The notes: generated by a model not told the origin, from the letters alone. Counted from the first letter of the stretch, positions 8,875 to 16,546 are shown. The stretch: 64,000 bases of DNA from a virus (IMGVR_UViG_3300025570_000011:1-64000); one strand, 5' to 3'. A program made the numbers and translations.

Positions 8875-9677
8875 TGAAATCATTTAAAACATTTATTAAA
8901 GAAAAGGAAGTCAAAACATTGGTGACTACCTTTGGCCGTTTTAACCCGCCACATGTTGGACACGCCGTAAACTTTAAAGAGTTAGCAGCAGCAGCTAAAA
9001 AAGAAAAAGCGGATTATAGAATTTACTCTTCGCAGTCGCAGGACGCTAAAAGGAATCCATTAGGATATGAAGAAAAAATTAAATTTCTTAGAAAGCTTTT
9101 TCCTCAACACGCTCGTAGTATTTACTTAGACAAAAAGGTTAAAAACCCATTTGATGTTGCTAAACAAGCTTATGCAGATGGTTATGAGAAACTTGTTATT
9201 GCGGTTGGGCCAGATCGTGCGAACGAATTTAAAGATATGTTATTGAAATATAACAAAGAAGGCGGTATATTTTATTTTCCTGCCGGTATTGAAATTGTTG
9301 ATACTGGAAAGGGTAAAAGGATTTCAAGCGCCACTCTTATGAGAAAGTCTGTAGAAAATAATGACCTTGCAACCTTTGCTAAAAATCTTCCTAAAACATT
9401 TAAAGAAGTTGAAAAGTTATTTAATGCAGTAAGGAAAGGAATGGGTTTAAAAGAATCTACCAACTTCCGCAAACATATTGATATAAATCCAAATGAAGCG
9501 CGTGAGCGTTTTTTCAATAAGGAAATCTTTAATGAAAATGATAAAGTTATAAGTATAAAGGATAATAAAACTTATACTATTAAAGAGCGCTTTAGTAATT
9601 ACGTTAGCGCAGCTGATGGCACCACTATTAAAAAGTTTTTTATAACAGATATAATCCCTATTAATGAAAACCCTTAA
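8874..9677 (+). CDS. HxGH nucleotidylyltransferase (NMNAT/cytidylyltransferase-like) with leader
   Basis: A 267-residue protein that begins MKSFKTFIKE, the clearest capsid-targeting-type leader in the window (IKE site). After it comes the Rossmann nucleotidylyltransferase signature: TTFGRFNPPHVGH with the HxGH histidines at residues 27 and 30, and a later RISSATLMR that matches the ISSTxxR motif. The family transfers AMP or CMP to phosphate-bearing substrates; T4-like phages use relatives as NMN adenylyltransferases in NAD synthesis. The C-terminal ~80 residues form an extra domain with LKESTNF near its start. The exact substrate is not decidable here. Confidence 0.75.
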   Translation: MKSFKTFIKEKEVKTLVTTFGRFNPPHVGHAVNFKELAAAAKKEKADYRIYSSQSQDAKRNPLGYEEKIKFLRKLFPQHARSIYLDKKVKNPFDVAKQAYADGYEKLVIAVGPDRANEFKDMLLKYNKEGGIFYFPAGIEIVDTGKGKRISSATLMRKSVENNDLATFAKNLPKTFKEVEKLFNAVRKGMGLKESTNFRKHIDINPNEARERFFNKEIFNENDKVISIKDNKTYTIKERFSNYVSAADGTTIKKFFITDIIPINENP

Positions 9678-9807
9678 ACTTATAATTTTATCTAGCTATA
9701 TTTTTATTGGGACGTCGTGTGTTCGTCCTCACTCAATAAACCTGCAAATGGAACAACTTCCAGCCGAAGAATTAGAAACAACTTTAAACCTTAAATGGAA
9801 ACTTTAA
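9664..9807 (+). CDS. Small lipoprotein (47 aa)
   Basis: Starts 14 bases inside the end of the transferase gene. It encodes a basic start (MKTLK), a hydrophobic run and the lipobox IGTSC, then a short acidic helical tail (EQLPAEELETTL). The tail could lie along the outer membrane or peptidoglycan. It is one of three lipoprotein genes in the window. Outer-spanin or exclusion functions are possible but not shown; no partner inner spanin is obvious next to it. Confidence 0.55.
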   Translation: MKTLKLIILSSYIFIGTSCVRPHSINLQMEQLPAEELETTLNLKWKL

Positions 9808-9819
9808 CAAACAAATAAA

Positions 9820-11700
9820 ATGAAAAAACTAACAGATATTTTAGAAAACAAAAATGTTATCTTAGACGAGAATAGCGACGCTAGCTTAGAAATCCTATTA
9901 AACGAAGCCGATGCAAAACCGCCAGAAAATACTGATGTTGGTATTGTTCTTTCAAGACTATCAGATATGATTTCAATGTCAGACGACTTATATGATACTG
10001 CATCTTCTCTTGAAGAGATTGATAAGGAAACTGCTGATACTGTTGAATCCACATATAATTCTCTTGATGAGTTATATGCTATGTTTGATGATAAGTATGA
10101 TATCTTTAGATCTGATTTTGATATGGGTGACATTGAAATGGATGAAGATTTCCGTATTAGTTTAGATGATCTATTAAATGAAGCGACTGATGAGTTATCA
10201 GAAGCATTCTTACGTTTGCCTGGCCATTTTATTAATAACGAATTATATGGAGTAGAACGAGATCTTAATACTTTTATTAAGGGTTTGCAAAATGGTAATG
10301 ATGTTAATATGAAAGAGCTTAATAAAATCATTAAGATATTACAAAGCGCTAAGAAGGAAGTTAAGAAATTCAATAAGCCTGAAGAGGTTCCTGTTAGTTT
10401 TCAATATAAAAAAGAATCTATTGAAGAAGCAAAACGTCGAAACCAAGGGCTTACTGATTTATTCCATAACCTTGCTGCAGTTGAAAGACAACTACGTCCT
10501 AACAGCCCTATTCACAGGTTAGTTGAAAAGACCGCTGAGGGTAATTATACTGCAGAATTTAAGAAGATGCAAAAATTGGTTGCTCCTCTTGTTAAAATGT
10601 GGGATGACATTGAAGCGGACTTAGACACAGACTACCCTCGCGAATCTATTGAAGAAGCTAAGATGTCGCCTGAAGATACTAAGCTCGCACAGGAAATTAT
10701 CAAGAGCGAAGATGAAAGGGTCAGCGTTACTTATGGTCAAAAACTAAAAGTTGCTCGACAAAAGCTTATTAAAAAATATGGTAAAGATTGGGCCAAAATG
10801 GTTGAATCTATTGAAGAAGCTGGAGGCGATTGGGTTGTCGTTGATTTAAATACTAAGAAGGTTACGTATGTTAAATCATATGACGCTGCTTCAAAGTATG
10901 TGAAGAAGAACGGTGGAGTAATTGCAAGCGCTGAATATTATGCTGATAACAAAAAGAAGTTTGAAGATACCTCGTTTGAAGGAGAGCCTCTTGATGAAGA
11001 CAAGTATACCGATCTTGGTTTAAGCGTATCCCATACTCTAAACATGGCTCAAACCTTTTGGTATAAGTTAGGCGGTAAAGCTCAAATTGATCAAAAGAAA
11101 TATGCTAAGCTTGAAGCTGATTATGTTAAAAGAGGTAAAGTAAAAGTAAAGCTTGATGATATTGGTAAAGTTACATTCAAGAATGTAACACACCATCTGA
11201 CATTTAAAGATAAGAGTAAAGCAATGTTCCACGTTTCTGATAAACCTGGCACACCAACCGTAATCGGAAACTTCGATGCTCTTGGTGTTAACGGTAAGCG
11301 CGGTAATATGTTCCATTCTGCTATTAAAGATAGAGATCTTGATTTAACATTTACAGAATCCATTGAAGAAGCTGTTTCTGGTTCAACACTTTCCATTCTA
11401 AAGAAGGTCGGTTTTAAAGAAGCTCCAGTAGATAATACAACAACAAAGGTTGTTAATTCTCTTTCTGGTAAAAAACTTAAACTGACTCAACTGTTTGGTA
11501 TATCAATGCGAGCTGGTAAGTGGGCTGATATCTTTGTTGGTTCTACCGAAGATGGTAAATATTTCGTGGTTGATCCATCTGGAACTACTATCTTTAATAA
11601 AGAATCTGAGTTAGTAACCGCTTTAAAGTCTGCGGCACTTGGTGAATCTATCAACCACTTTTTAAAGGGCGGTAAAGACCTTAACGACATCGTTGGTTAA
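9820..11700 (+). CDS. Putative internal-head polyprotein with repeated protease sites
   Basis: A 626-residue acidic protein with short identical motifs between otherwise dissimilar segments. LLNE|A occurs at residues 26-30 and 118-122. ESIEE|A occurs at 199-204, 275-280, 329-334 and 513-518. Each fits the (L/I)xE cleavage rule of the T4 gp21 prohead protease, always followed by Ala. Cutting would give about seven pieces: 1-29, 30-121, 122-203, 204-279, 280-333, 334-517 and 518-626. The segment 334-517 has alternating strand-like sequence; 204-279 and 280-333 look helical. No segment is recognised as an enzyme. Position among leader-bearing genes supports a packaged multi-part internal protein; this is inference. 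Confidence 0.6.
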   Translation: MKKLTDILENKNVILDENSDASLEILLNEADAKPPENTDVGIVLSRLSDMISMSDDLYDTASSLEEIDKETADTVESTYNSLDELYAMFDDKYDIFRSDFDMGDIEMDEDFRISLDDLLNEATDELSEAFLRLPGHFINNELYGVERDLNTFIKGLQNGNDVNMKELNKIIKILQSAKKEVKKFNKPEEVPVSFQYKKESIEEAKRRNQGLTDLFHNLAAVERQLRPNSPIHRLVEKTAEGNYTAEFKKMQKLVAPLVKMWDDIEADLDTDYPRESIEEAKMSPEDTKLAQEIIKSEDERVSVTYGQKLKVARQKLIKKYGKDWAKMVESIEEAGGDWVVVDLNTKKVTYVKSYDAASKYVKKNGGVIASAEYYADNKKKFEDTSFEGEPLDEDKYTDLGLSVSHTLNMAQTFWYKLGGKAQIDQKKYAKLEADYVKRGKVKVKLDDIGKVTFKNVTHHLTFKDKSKAMFHVSDKPGTPTVIGNFDALGVNGKRGNMFHSAIKDRDLDLTFTESIEEAVSGSTLSILKKVGFKEAPVDNTTTKVVNSLSGKKLKLTQLFGISMRAGKWADIFVGSTEDGKYFVVDPSGTTIFNKESELVTALKSAALGESINHFLKGGKDLNDIVG

Positions 11701-11711
11701 TCTTTAATAAT

Positions 11712-11733
11712 CCTTATATATAATTATATAAGG
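11712..11733 (+). other. Perfect hairpin just before a start codon
   Basis: CCTTATATA and TATATAAGG form a 9-bp perfect stem around a TAAT loop and end 5 bases before the ATG at 11739. It could be a weak terminator for the polyprotein gene, an operator, or a hairpin that affects the start; there is no U-run. Confidence 0.4.
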
Positions 11734-11738
11734 TTAAT

Positions 11739-12110
11739 ATGACAAAGGAAAATAAAAAATTAAATTTAAACAATTTCTCATTATATGCAGCGCAGCATTA
11801 TACTAATCCAAGAGTATTAAACGTTGACGAATTTTATGAAGATTTGAATAAATTTAAATATGTAAAGAAACTATTTACCAAATATAAAAACTCTGGCGAC
11901 TTAAAAGAAAGATTAATATTAAATCATATAATTTCAATATATAATGTTTTTAACATCGAGGCTGCAACTAAAATGTGCTTCTTTAAAATGGACGAAGAAT
12001 CTCATCCTGCGTTAAAAACGTTCTTGTTATACTTAAACTATATTCAGGAGCGCGAATTTATAAATATTCCATGTGATCTATACGTTGTAAAAAAACTAAA
12101 TAAAATATAA
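11739..12110 (+). CDS. Conserved T4-like phage protein, unknown function
   Basis: A 123-residue, mostly helical protein. The stretch LILNHIISIYNVFNIEAATKM and the later ALKTFLLYLNYI look like an uncharacterised family common in T4-like marine phages (LILNHxISIYNVF core). No catalytic motif is visible. The gene starts 5 bases after a strong hairpin and is followed after 5 bases by the next gene, so the pair is probably translated together. Confidence 0.55.
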   Translation: MTKENKKLNLNNFSLYAAQHYTNPRVLNVDEFYEDLNKFKYVKKLFTKYKNSGDLKERLILNHIISIYNVFNIEAATKMCFFKMDEESHPALKTFLLYLNYIQEREFINIPCDLYVVKKLNKI

Positions 12111-12115
12111 AACAA

Positions 12116-12697
12116 GTGGGATTCCTATTCAAAGCGGCCGATACATTTTTTGCCTTACGATTTTTAAGGTTATTAACCATGCCTTGGACTAAAACTGGCG
12201 CTTTTGAAAATGGTATTATAGACAAAAATGGTAAGGTAATTAAAAAGCCAGAGACTCCTAAGGAAAAGGAAGTGTATAACTTGTTTCATAAATTGGTTTT
12301 TAATATTAAACGGTTATTAAATAAAATCCCATTTGGTAAATCAACGCTTGCTAGTTACGCCGCCGGATTATATTTGATTAAGGAACATACCGGAATGTCT
12401 GAGCTATTAATGGGAGAGCTCCTAGAAGAAGCGTTTGGTTATAATCCAGCAACTGATATTGATTTAAATGAAGATATTGAAGACACCCGTATTCAATCTG
12501 GTAATTATTTTTTAGGTGAAGATTTGTTTTTTGCAAATGGTAATATGCTTACACCGGTTGGTAATACAACATTAACAATTAATGAAAACTCTACTAATAT
12601 GATTGGAACTATATTTAATATTCCAATTTATAAAGCAAAGGATAATAAAACCAACCAATTCGTTTTGGTTACCACTAACAACATAACAAAAATATAA
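12116..12697 (+). CDS. Conserved T4-like phage protein with possible protease site
   Basis: A 193-residue protein; I use the GTG at 12116 because the encoded N-terminus (FFALRFLRLL then PWTKTGAF) looks like family sequence that a start at the later ATG (12179) would remove. A hydrophobic/basic N-terminus precedes GIIDKNGKVI, a helical region with RLLNKIPFGKS, and AAGLYLIKEH. ELLEE|A near residue 104-109 fits the prohead protease rule, which would split it in two. The family is uncharacterised; a head or neck structural role would fit the neighbours. Confidence 0.5.
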   Translation: MGFLFKAADTFFALRFLRLLTMPWTKTGAFENGIIDKNGKVIKKPETPKEKEVYNLFHKLVFNIKRLLNKIPFGKSTLASYAAGLYLIKEHTGMSELLMGELLEEAFGYNPATDIDLNEDIEDTRIQSGNYFLGEDLFFANGNMLTPVGNTTLTINENSTNMIGTIFNIPIYKAKDNKTNQFVLVTTNNITKI

Positions 12698-12698
12698 A

Positions 12699-13031
12699 AT
12701 GGATATTAACGAGACAAACGAAGATACGCCAAGCATGACGACATCTACTACAGCAACAACCAACGGAGGACCTTCTAAGAAAGGCTCATATAATCAATAC
12801 AACCAAGGTGATAATTGGAAAATTTTTGATGTTGATACGGATTGCTTTGAAAAATTTAGAAGTGGACGTAAGAAGTTCGAAAGATGGGCCCGCTTTTTAA
12901 ACATGGACAACGAAACACACAAATCAATTTATGATTATGCGTCAAAGCATTCAAAAAATACTATAGTTTTACGCTGTTCAGAATCAGGCGCACTTCGAGC
13001 AATTCGACGTCGTTCTAGTAACGGTCTGTAA
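12699..13031 (+). CDS. Hypothetical protein, disordered N-terminus
   Basis: A 110-residue protein. The first ~45 residues are low-complexity (Thr/Ser/Asn/Gly), then a compact basic domain follows with FRSGRKKFERWARFL and an Arg-rich end (RAIRRRSS). A small nucleic-acid-binding role is conceivable but unsupported. It starts one base after the previous stop. Its own stop lies inside the inverted repeat that overlaps the nrd promoter. Confidence 0.5.
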   Translation: MDINETNEDTPSMTTSTTATTNGGPSKKGSYNQYNQGDNWKIFDVDTDCFEKFRSGRKKFERWARFLNMDNETHKSIYDYASKHSKNTIVLRCSESGALRAIRRRSSNGL

Positions 13032-13054
13032 ATAACCACAGTTTGTTATTTACA
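13027..13054. promoter_or_regulatory. 10-bp inverted repeat over the nrd promoter -35
   Basis: TGTAAATAAC and GTTATTTACA are perfect reverse complements separated by 8 bases. The right arm contains the -35 hexamer TTTACA of the nrdB promoter, so a bound dimeric regulator would block it. It could also act as a weak hairpin after the upstream stop, but it lacks a U-run. Confidence 0.5.
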
Positions 13055-13076
13055 AATCGCTTAGTTATGATATAAT
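13049..13076 (+). promoter_or_regulatory. Sigma70-type promoter for nrdBA
   Basis: TTTACA, 16-base spacer, TATAAT. The ATG of nrdB is 68 bases downstream of the -10, leaving a leader of about 60 nt. It is the only promoter of this type in the window with a 16-base spacer; the others have 17. Confidence 0.75.
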
Positions 13077-13144
13077 TATACTATCATAACGAAATCAACC
13101 CGTGCCTGTAATAAGCACAAAACCACAAAACTATAGTAACCTAA

Positions 13145-14128
13145 ATGAGCAATCCCACAATCTTTGATGAGCAGGTAAGCAGAAAACCTAATCATTATCC
13201 ATGGACCGAAGCCTTTATTGAAAGCATGCACAACGGCTTTTGGACCGACAAAGAATTTAGTTTTAAAAGTGATATCCATCAATTTAAAACAGTCCTAACC
13301 GAACAAGAACAACAAATTATTATTCGTGATCTAAGCGCGATTGGTCAAATTGAAGTTGCTGTAAAAACATTTTGGGCTAAGCTTGGAGAGAACCTTCCAC
13401 ACCCATCACTTCAAGATCTTGGGTATGTTATGGCCAACACTGAAGTTATTCATAACAATGCTTATGAACGTCTTATTTCTATTTTAGATATGGAGGATGT
13501 GTTTGAAGAGAATCTTAAATTGGATTTTATTCAAGGCCGAGTTAATTATCTTAAGAAATATACTCACCGGTTCTATAAAGATAGTAAGAAGCAATACTTA
13601 TATGCTATTACATTATTTACTTTGTTTGTTGAGAACGTTTCGTTGTTTTCTCAATTCTACGTTATTAACTGGTTTGCTCGTTATAGAAACGTTTTAAAAG
13701 ACACTGATCAACAAGTAAAATATACTCGTAATGAAGAGCGTATCCACGCAATGGTTGGTATGAAAATTATTAATACCATTCGTGAAGAGCTTCCTGAGTT
13801 ATTTGATGATGAACTTGAAGAGCGTATTGTTGCTGCAGCGCATGAAGCGTTTAAAGCCGAATCCAAAATTATTGATTGGGTCGTTAATGGTATTGACGAA
13901 GAAGGTTTATCTGCTCCAATTCTAAAAGAGTTTATTAAGAATAGAATTAATGCAAGCATGGGCGATATTGGTTTTCAAAAGCCATTTGAAATTGACGAAA
14001 AATTGCTTGAATCTACTATGTGGTTTGAAGAAGAACTTCATGGTAATAATATGACTGACTTCTTCCATAGCAGACCTGTTGAATATTCTAAAAAGAGCCA
14101 ATCTTTTGATGAAGATGACTTGTTTTAA
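13145..14128 (+). CDS. nrdB: Ribonucleotide reductase class I, small subunit
   Basis: The 327-residue R2 subunit makes and holds the radical used by the large subunit to reduce ribonucleotides to deoxyribonucleotides. Metal ligands are visible: E100xxH103 (EVIH), E163 (FVENV) and E198xxH201 (EERIH). The radical-site tyrosine is in place at Y107, four residues after H103. The first ligand appears to be Glu (E70 in IEVAVKTFW) instead of the Asp of E. coli NrdB, as in some other R2 subgroups. The C-terminal SFDEDDLF tail is the usual kind that docks on the large subunit. nrdA follows 21 bases later. Confidence 0.95.
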   Translation: MSNPTIFDEQVSRKPNHYPWTEAFIESMHNGFWTDKEFSFKSDIHQFKTVLTEQEQQIIIRDLSAIGQIEVAVKTFWAKLGENLPHPSLQDLGYVMANTEVIHNNAYERLISILDMEDVFEENLKLDFIQGRVNYLKKYTHRFYKDSKKQYLYAITLFTLFVENVSLFSQFYVINWFARYRNVLKDTDQQVKYTRNEERIHAMVGMKIINTIREELPELFDDELEERIVAAAHEAFKAESKIIDWVVNGIDEEGLSAPILKEFIKNRINASMGDIGFQKPFEIDEKLLESTMWFEEELHGNNMTDFFHSRPVEYSKKSQSFDEDDLF

Positions 14129-14149
14129 TATGTATATATAATTTAACAA

Positions 14150-15814
14150 ATGATTGATAACGAATTAAACATCGATTGGCTTAATAAAGATTCTCGTAAA
14201 TTTCTTGAAAGAGGTTACTTAATTGAGGGCGAAACACCAGAGCAAAGGATGCGTGATATTTCTACTCACGCTGAAACACTTTTAGGTATTAAAGGGTTTG
14301 CTCTTAAATTTGAAGATTACTTACATAAAGGATTTTATTCTCTTTCGAGCCCTATTTGGAGTAACTTTGGAAGAACTCGTGGTTTACCTATTAGTTGTTT
14401 TGGATCTTATATTGAAGATACTCTTGAATCTATAACAGGCCATAAGCTTGCTGAAATCTCCATGATGACAAAACATGGCGGAGGAACTTCTGCTTACTTT
14501 GGCGCATTACGTGGACGAGGAGCTAAGATTGGTGAGGATCAAGGGACAAGCACAGGAGCCGTTCACTTCATGGAACTATATGATAAGTTGATGAATGTCG
14601 TATCACAGGGAAATGTCCGTCGTGGATCCTTTGCGGCATACCTTCCAATTGATCATCCAGATGTTGAAGAGTTTCTTAAGATTAGAAGTGATGGTCATGA
14701 GATTCAAGATATGTCAATTGGCGTTTGTGTATCAGATGACTTCATGAAAACAATGCTTGAAGGCGACAAAGAGAAACGTCGTATCTGGGGATTGGTTATT
14801 AAGAAACGTTTTGAAAGTGGTTATCCATATATCTTCTTTACGGATAACGTAGAAAATCAAAAACCACAAGTTTATAAAGATAAAGATAAACGCATCCACG
14901 CAAGTAACCTTTGTAATGAAATTTACTTAAGCACTGATAAGGATGAAAGCTTTGTGTGCAACCTTAGTTCATTGAACTTAGAAAAATGGGATGAGATTCA
15001 AGAGACTGACGCTATTGAAACACTGATCTATTTTCTTGATTCGGTAATGACAGAGTTCATTGATAAAACTGAGGGTATGCCATTTATGGATTGCGCTAGA
15101 AGGTTTGCTAAAAACCAACGAGCTCTTGGATTAGGCGTTCTTGGATGGCATAGTTATCTTCAATCTAAAATGATTGCATTTGAAAGTCTTGAAGCTCAAT
15201 TACATAATACTCAGGTCTGGTCAACAATTCGAACAAAAGCTGATAAAGCTACTGCCGAACTTGCTGAGATATATGGCGAACCTAAACTGCTTGAAGGTTA
15301 TGGTAAAAGAAATTCAACGACATTGGCGGTTGCTCCAACAACTTCTTCTAGTTTTATTCTTGGACAAACAAGTCCAAGTATTGAACCACTTAATAGTAAT
15401 TACTTTACAAAGGATTTGGCTAAGGGTAAATTCACATATAAGAATCCACATCTAAAAGAACTATTAAGGCAAAGAGGTATGGATACTCTTCAAGTTTGGA
15501 AAGATATCTTGGAGCATGGTGGATCTGTTCAACATATTGAAGGATTAACCGAAGAAGAAAAGGACGTGTTTAAAACGTTTGGAGAAATTAGCCAAAGAGA
15601 AATTGTTCTTCAGGCGGCTCAACGCCAACAATTTATTGATCAAGGACAAAGTTTAAATATTATGATTCACCCTAAAGCGAAACCTAAGGACGTAAACGAA
15701 CTAATGATATTTGCATGGGAGAATGGGATTAAAGGTATGTACTATCAACGAAGTGCAAACCCTGCTCAGGAACTAGCTAGATCGTTGATGACATGTAAAA
15801 CGTGCGAAGGATAA
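14150..15814 (+). CDS. nrdA: Ribonucleotide reductase class I, large subunit
   Basis: A 554-residue catalytic subunit. Active-site residues are present: PISCFGS carries the first redox cysteine, NLCNE (N253, C255, E257) the thiyl-radical Cys and its partners, FVCNLSSLNL the second redox Cys, and GMYYQRS the radical-transfer tyrosine pair. The C-terminal CKTC is the shuttle pair re-reduced by thioredoxin or glutaredoxin; two small CxxC redoxins are encoded in this window. There is no N-terminal ATP-cone, so dATP feedback through that domain is absent, a common economy in phages. Co-transcribed with nrdB and the zinc-ribbon gene 2 bases downstream. Confidence 0.95.
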   Translation: MIDNELNIDWLNKDSRKFLERGYLIEGETPEQRMRDISTHAETLLGIKGFALKFEDYLHKGFYSLSSPIWSNFGRTRGLPISCFGSYIEDTLESITGHKLAEISMMTKHGGGTSAYFGALRGRGAKIGEDQGTSTGAVHFMELYDKLMNVVSQGNVRRGSFAAYLPIDHPDVEEFLKIRSDGHEIQDMSIGVCVSDDFMKTMLEGDKEKRRIWGLVIKKRFESGYPYIFFTDNVENQKPQVYKDKDKRIHASNLCNEIYLSTDKDESFVCNLSSLNLEKWDEIQETDAIETLIYFLDSVMTEFIDKTEGMPFMDCARRFAKNQRALGLGVLGWHSYLQSKMIAFESLEAQLHNTQVWSTIRTKADKATAELAEIYGEPKLLEGYGKRNSTTLAVAPTTSSSFILGQTSPSIEPLNSNYFTKDLAKGKFTYKNPHLKELLRQRGMDTLQVWKDILEHGGSVQHIEGLTEEEKDVFKTFGEISQREIVLQAAQRQQFIDQGQSLNIMIHPKAKPKDVNELMIFAWENGIKGMYYQRSANPAQELARSLMTCKTCEG

Positions 15815-15815
15815 T

Positions 15816-16013
15816 ATGACAGACAAATATAGGTGCATCAAGTGTAAAATTTCATATGACGTCTTTTGGGACGATCACGCTGAGATCTATTATTCAGGAG
15901 TAGAAGACACCGACGAAGACATCAATGACTTAACCGAATGCCATGAACCTGAGCATTGCCCATTCTGTGGATCTCACCTTCATGACGATATGGTTGGTGA
16001 TTTTGATCAATAA
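15816..16013 (+). CDS. Small zinc-ribbon protein
   Basis: A 65-residue acidic protein with an N-terminal CIKC and a C-terminal CPFCGSH, spaced as the two knuckles of a zinc ribbon. It starts one base after the nrdA stop and ends the nrd operon. The role is unknown; many phage zinc ribbons of this size are regulatory or accessory. Confidence 0.6.
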   Translation: MTDKYRCIKCKISYDVFWDDHAEIYYSGVEDTDEDINDLTECHEPEHCPFCGSHLHDDMVGDFDQ

Positions 16014-16078
16014 ATGCATTTTCCTCTTATTTTAAGGAAAGCTGGGGTATAATATCCCAATATTTTTTGGTCTTCAAA

Positions 16079-16093
16079 CCCTTATTCTAAGGG
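16079..16093 (+). other. Hairpin upstream of early promoter
   Basis: CCCTT and AAGGG around the loop ATTCT, 39 bases before the -35 box. A hairpin with the same ATTCTA core precedes the matching promoter near 56341. A shorter pairing (GGGG/TCCC type) lies just upstream, near 16044-16058. May be a terminator of the nrd operon or part of a shared control element. Confidence 0.4.
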
Positions 16094-16104
16094 AGTTGTA
16101 GAGT

Positions 16105-16167
16105 AAAATGTGCATTTTGTGAATTATTTTATTTACAAATGTGCCTTTTTATGGTATAATATAACTA
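16105..16167 (+). repeat. Early-promoter module, copy 1
   Basis: About 63 bases nearly identical to 56370-56432, including the run AAAATGTGCATTTTGTG, the whole -35/-10 promoter and bases beyond. Each copy heads an operon of small genes about 40 kb apart, so the module was probably duplicated or kept alike for joint control. Confidence 0.75.
16132..16160 (+). promoter_or_regulatory. Sigma70-type early promoter
   Basis: TTTACA, 17-base spacer, TATAAT. It drives the small-gene operon from 16207 and probably the tmRNA-like RNA, up to the terminator at 17802. Predicted leader about 40 nt, rich in CCAACC/CCACC runs and without a Shine-Dalgarno motif. Confidence 0.8.
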
Positions 16168-16206
16168 CAGAGAGGGACACCAACCAACCCGATCAACCAC
16201 CACAAA

Positions 16207-16431
16207 ATGTACAAATATACTTACACCGAACATCAGCAGAATCCCCCTTCACTTGGAGGCGATTGGGAATGCGGCACAGAGACCGTCGTCTGCTTCTCAA
16301 AAAGCCCAAAGAAGGCATGCAGCCTTAAGGGTATCGTTTCCCGCAAATTCGAAGGCACCTGCGGGTGTCCAATCATGGCCTACGAAAAGCTGGAGTTCAA
16401 TGGCAAGGTGATTTTCGATCGCGATCACTAA
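16207..16431 (+). CDS. Small Cys-containing early protein
   Basis: A 74-residue protein, first gene after the early promoter. It holds five Cys residues (one in DWECGT, then VVCF, ACSL and CGC), which might bind a metal. No family recognised. Codon use is a little more GC-rich than that of its neighbours. Early position suggests a host-takeover factor; this is inference from place only. Confidence 0.5.
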   Translation: MYKYTYTEHQQNPPSLGGDWECGTETVVCFSKSPKKACSLKGIVSRKFEGTCGCPIMAYEKLEFNGKVIFDRDH

Positions 16432-16445
16432 TAACCAAAACGACC

Positions 16446-16526
16446 ATGATTCATATAGCCGAACTTTTTACCGCCATTCTCATCCTCGCCGCATCATTCA
16501 TCTTTTTGATCGCCTGCGCAGCCTAA
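16446..16526 (+). CDS. 26-aa membrane peptide
   Basis: A short open frame that encodes one hydrophobic helix (ILILAASFIFLIACAA at the C-terminal end). It sits between two early genes in the same direction, with 14 and 20 bases on either side. The hydrophobic composition and tight spacing support it, but nothing more can be said. Confidence 0.4.
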   Translation: MIHIAELFTAILILAASFIFLIACAA

Positions 16527-16546
16527 CTACAACCAACCAATATATT

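Noticed and set aside
9804-10373. 189-codon minus-strand frame opposite the polyprotein gene
   Set aside because: Mirror of a plus-strand gene with strong coding features; Ser/Ile-rich translation without domains, and no promoter.
16110-16328. 72-codon plus-strand frame across the early promoter
   Set aside because: It would start upstream of the promoter and overlaps the better frame beginning at 16207.
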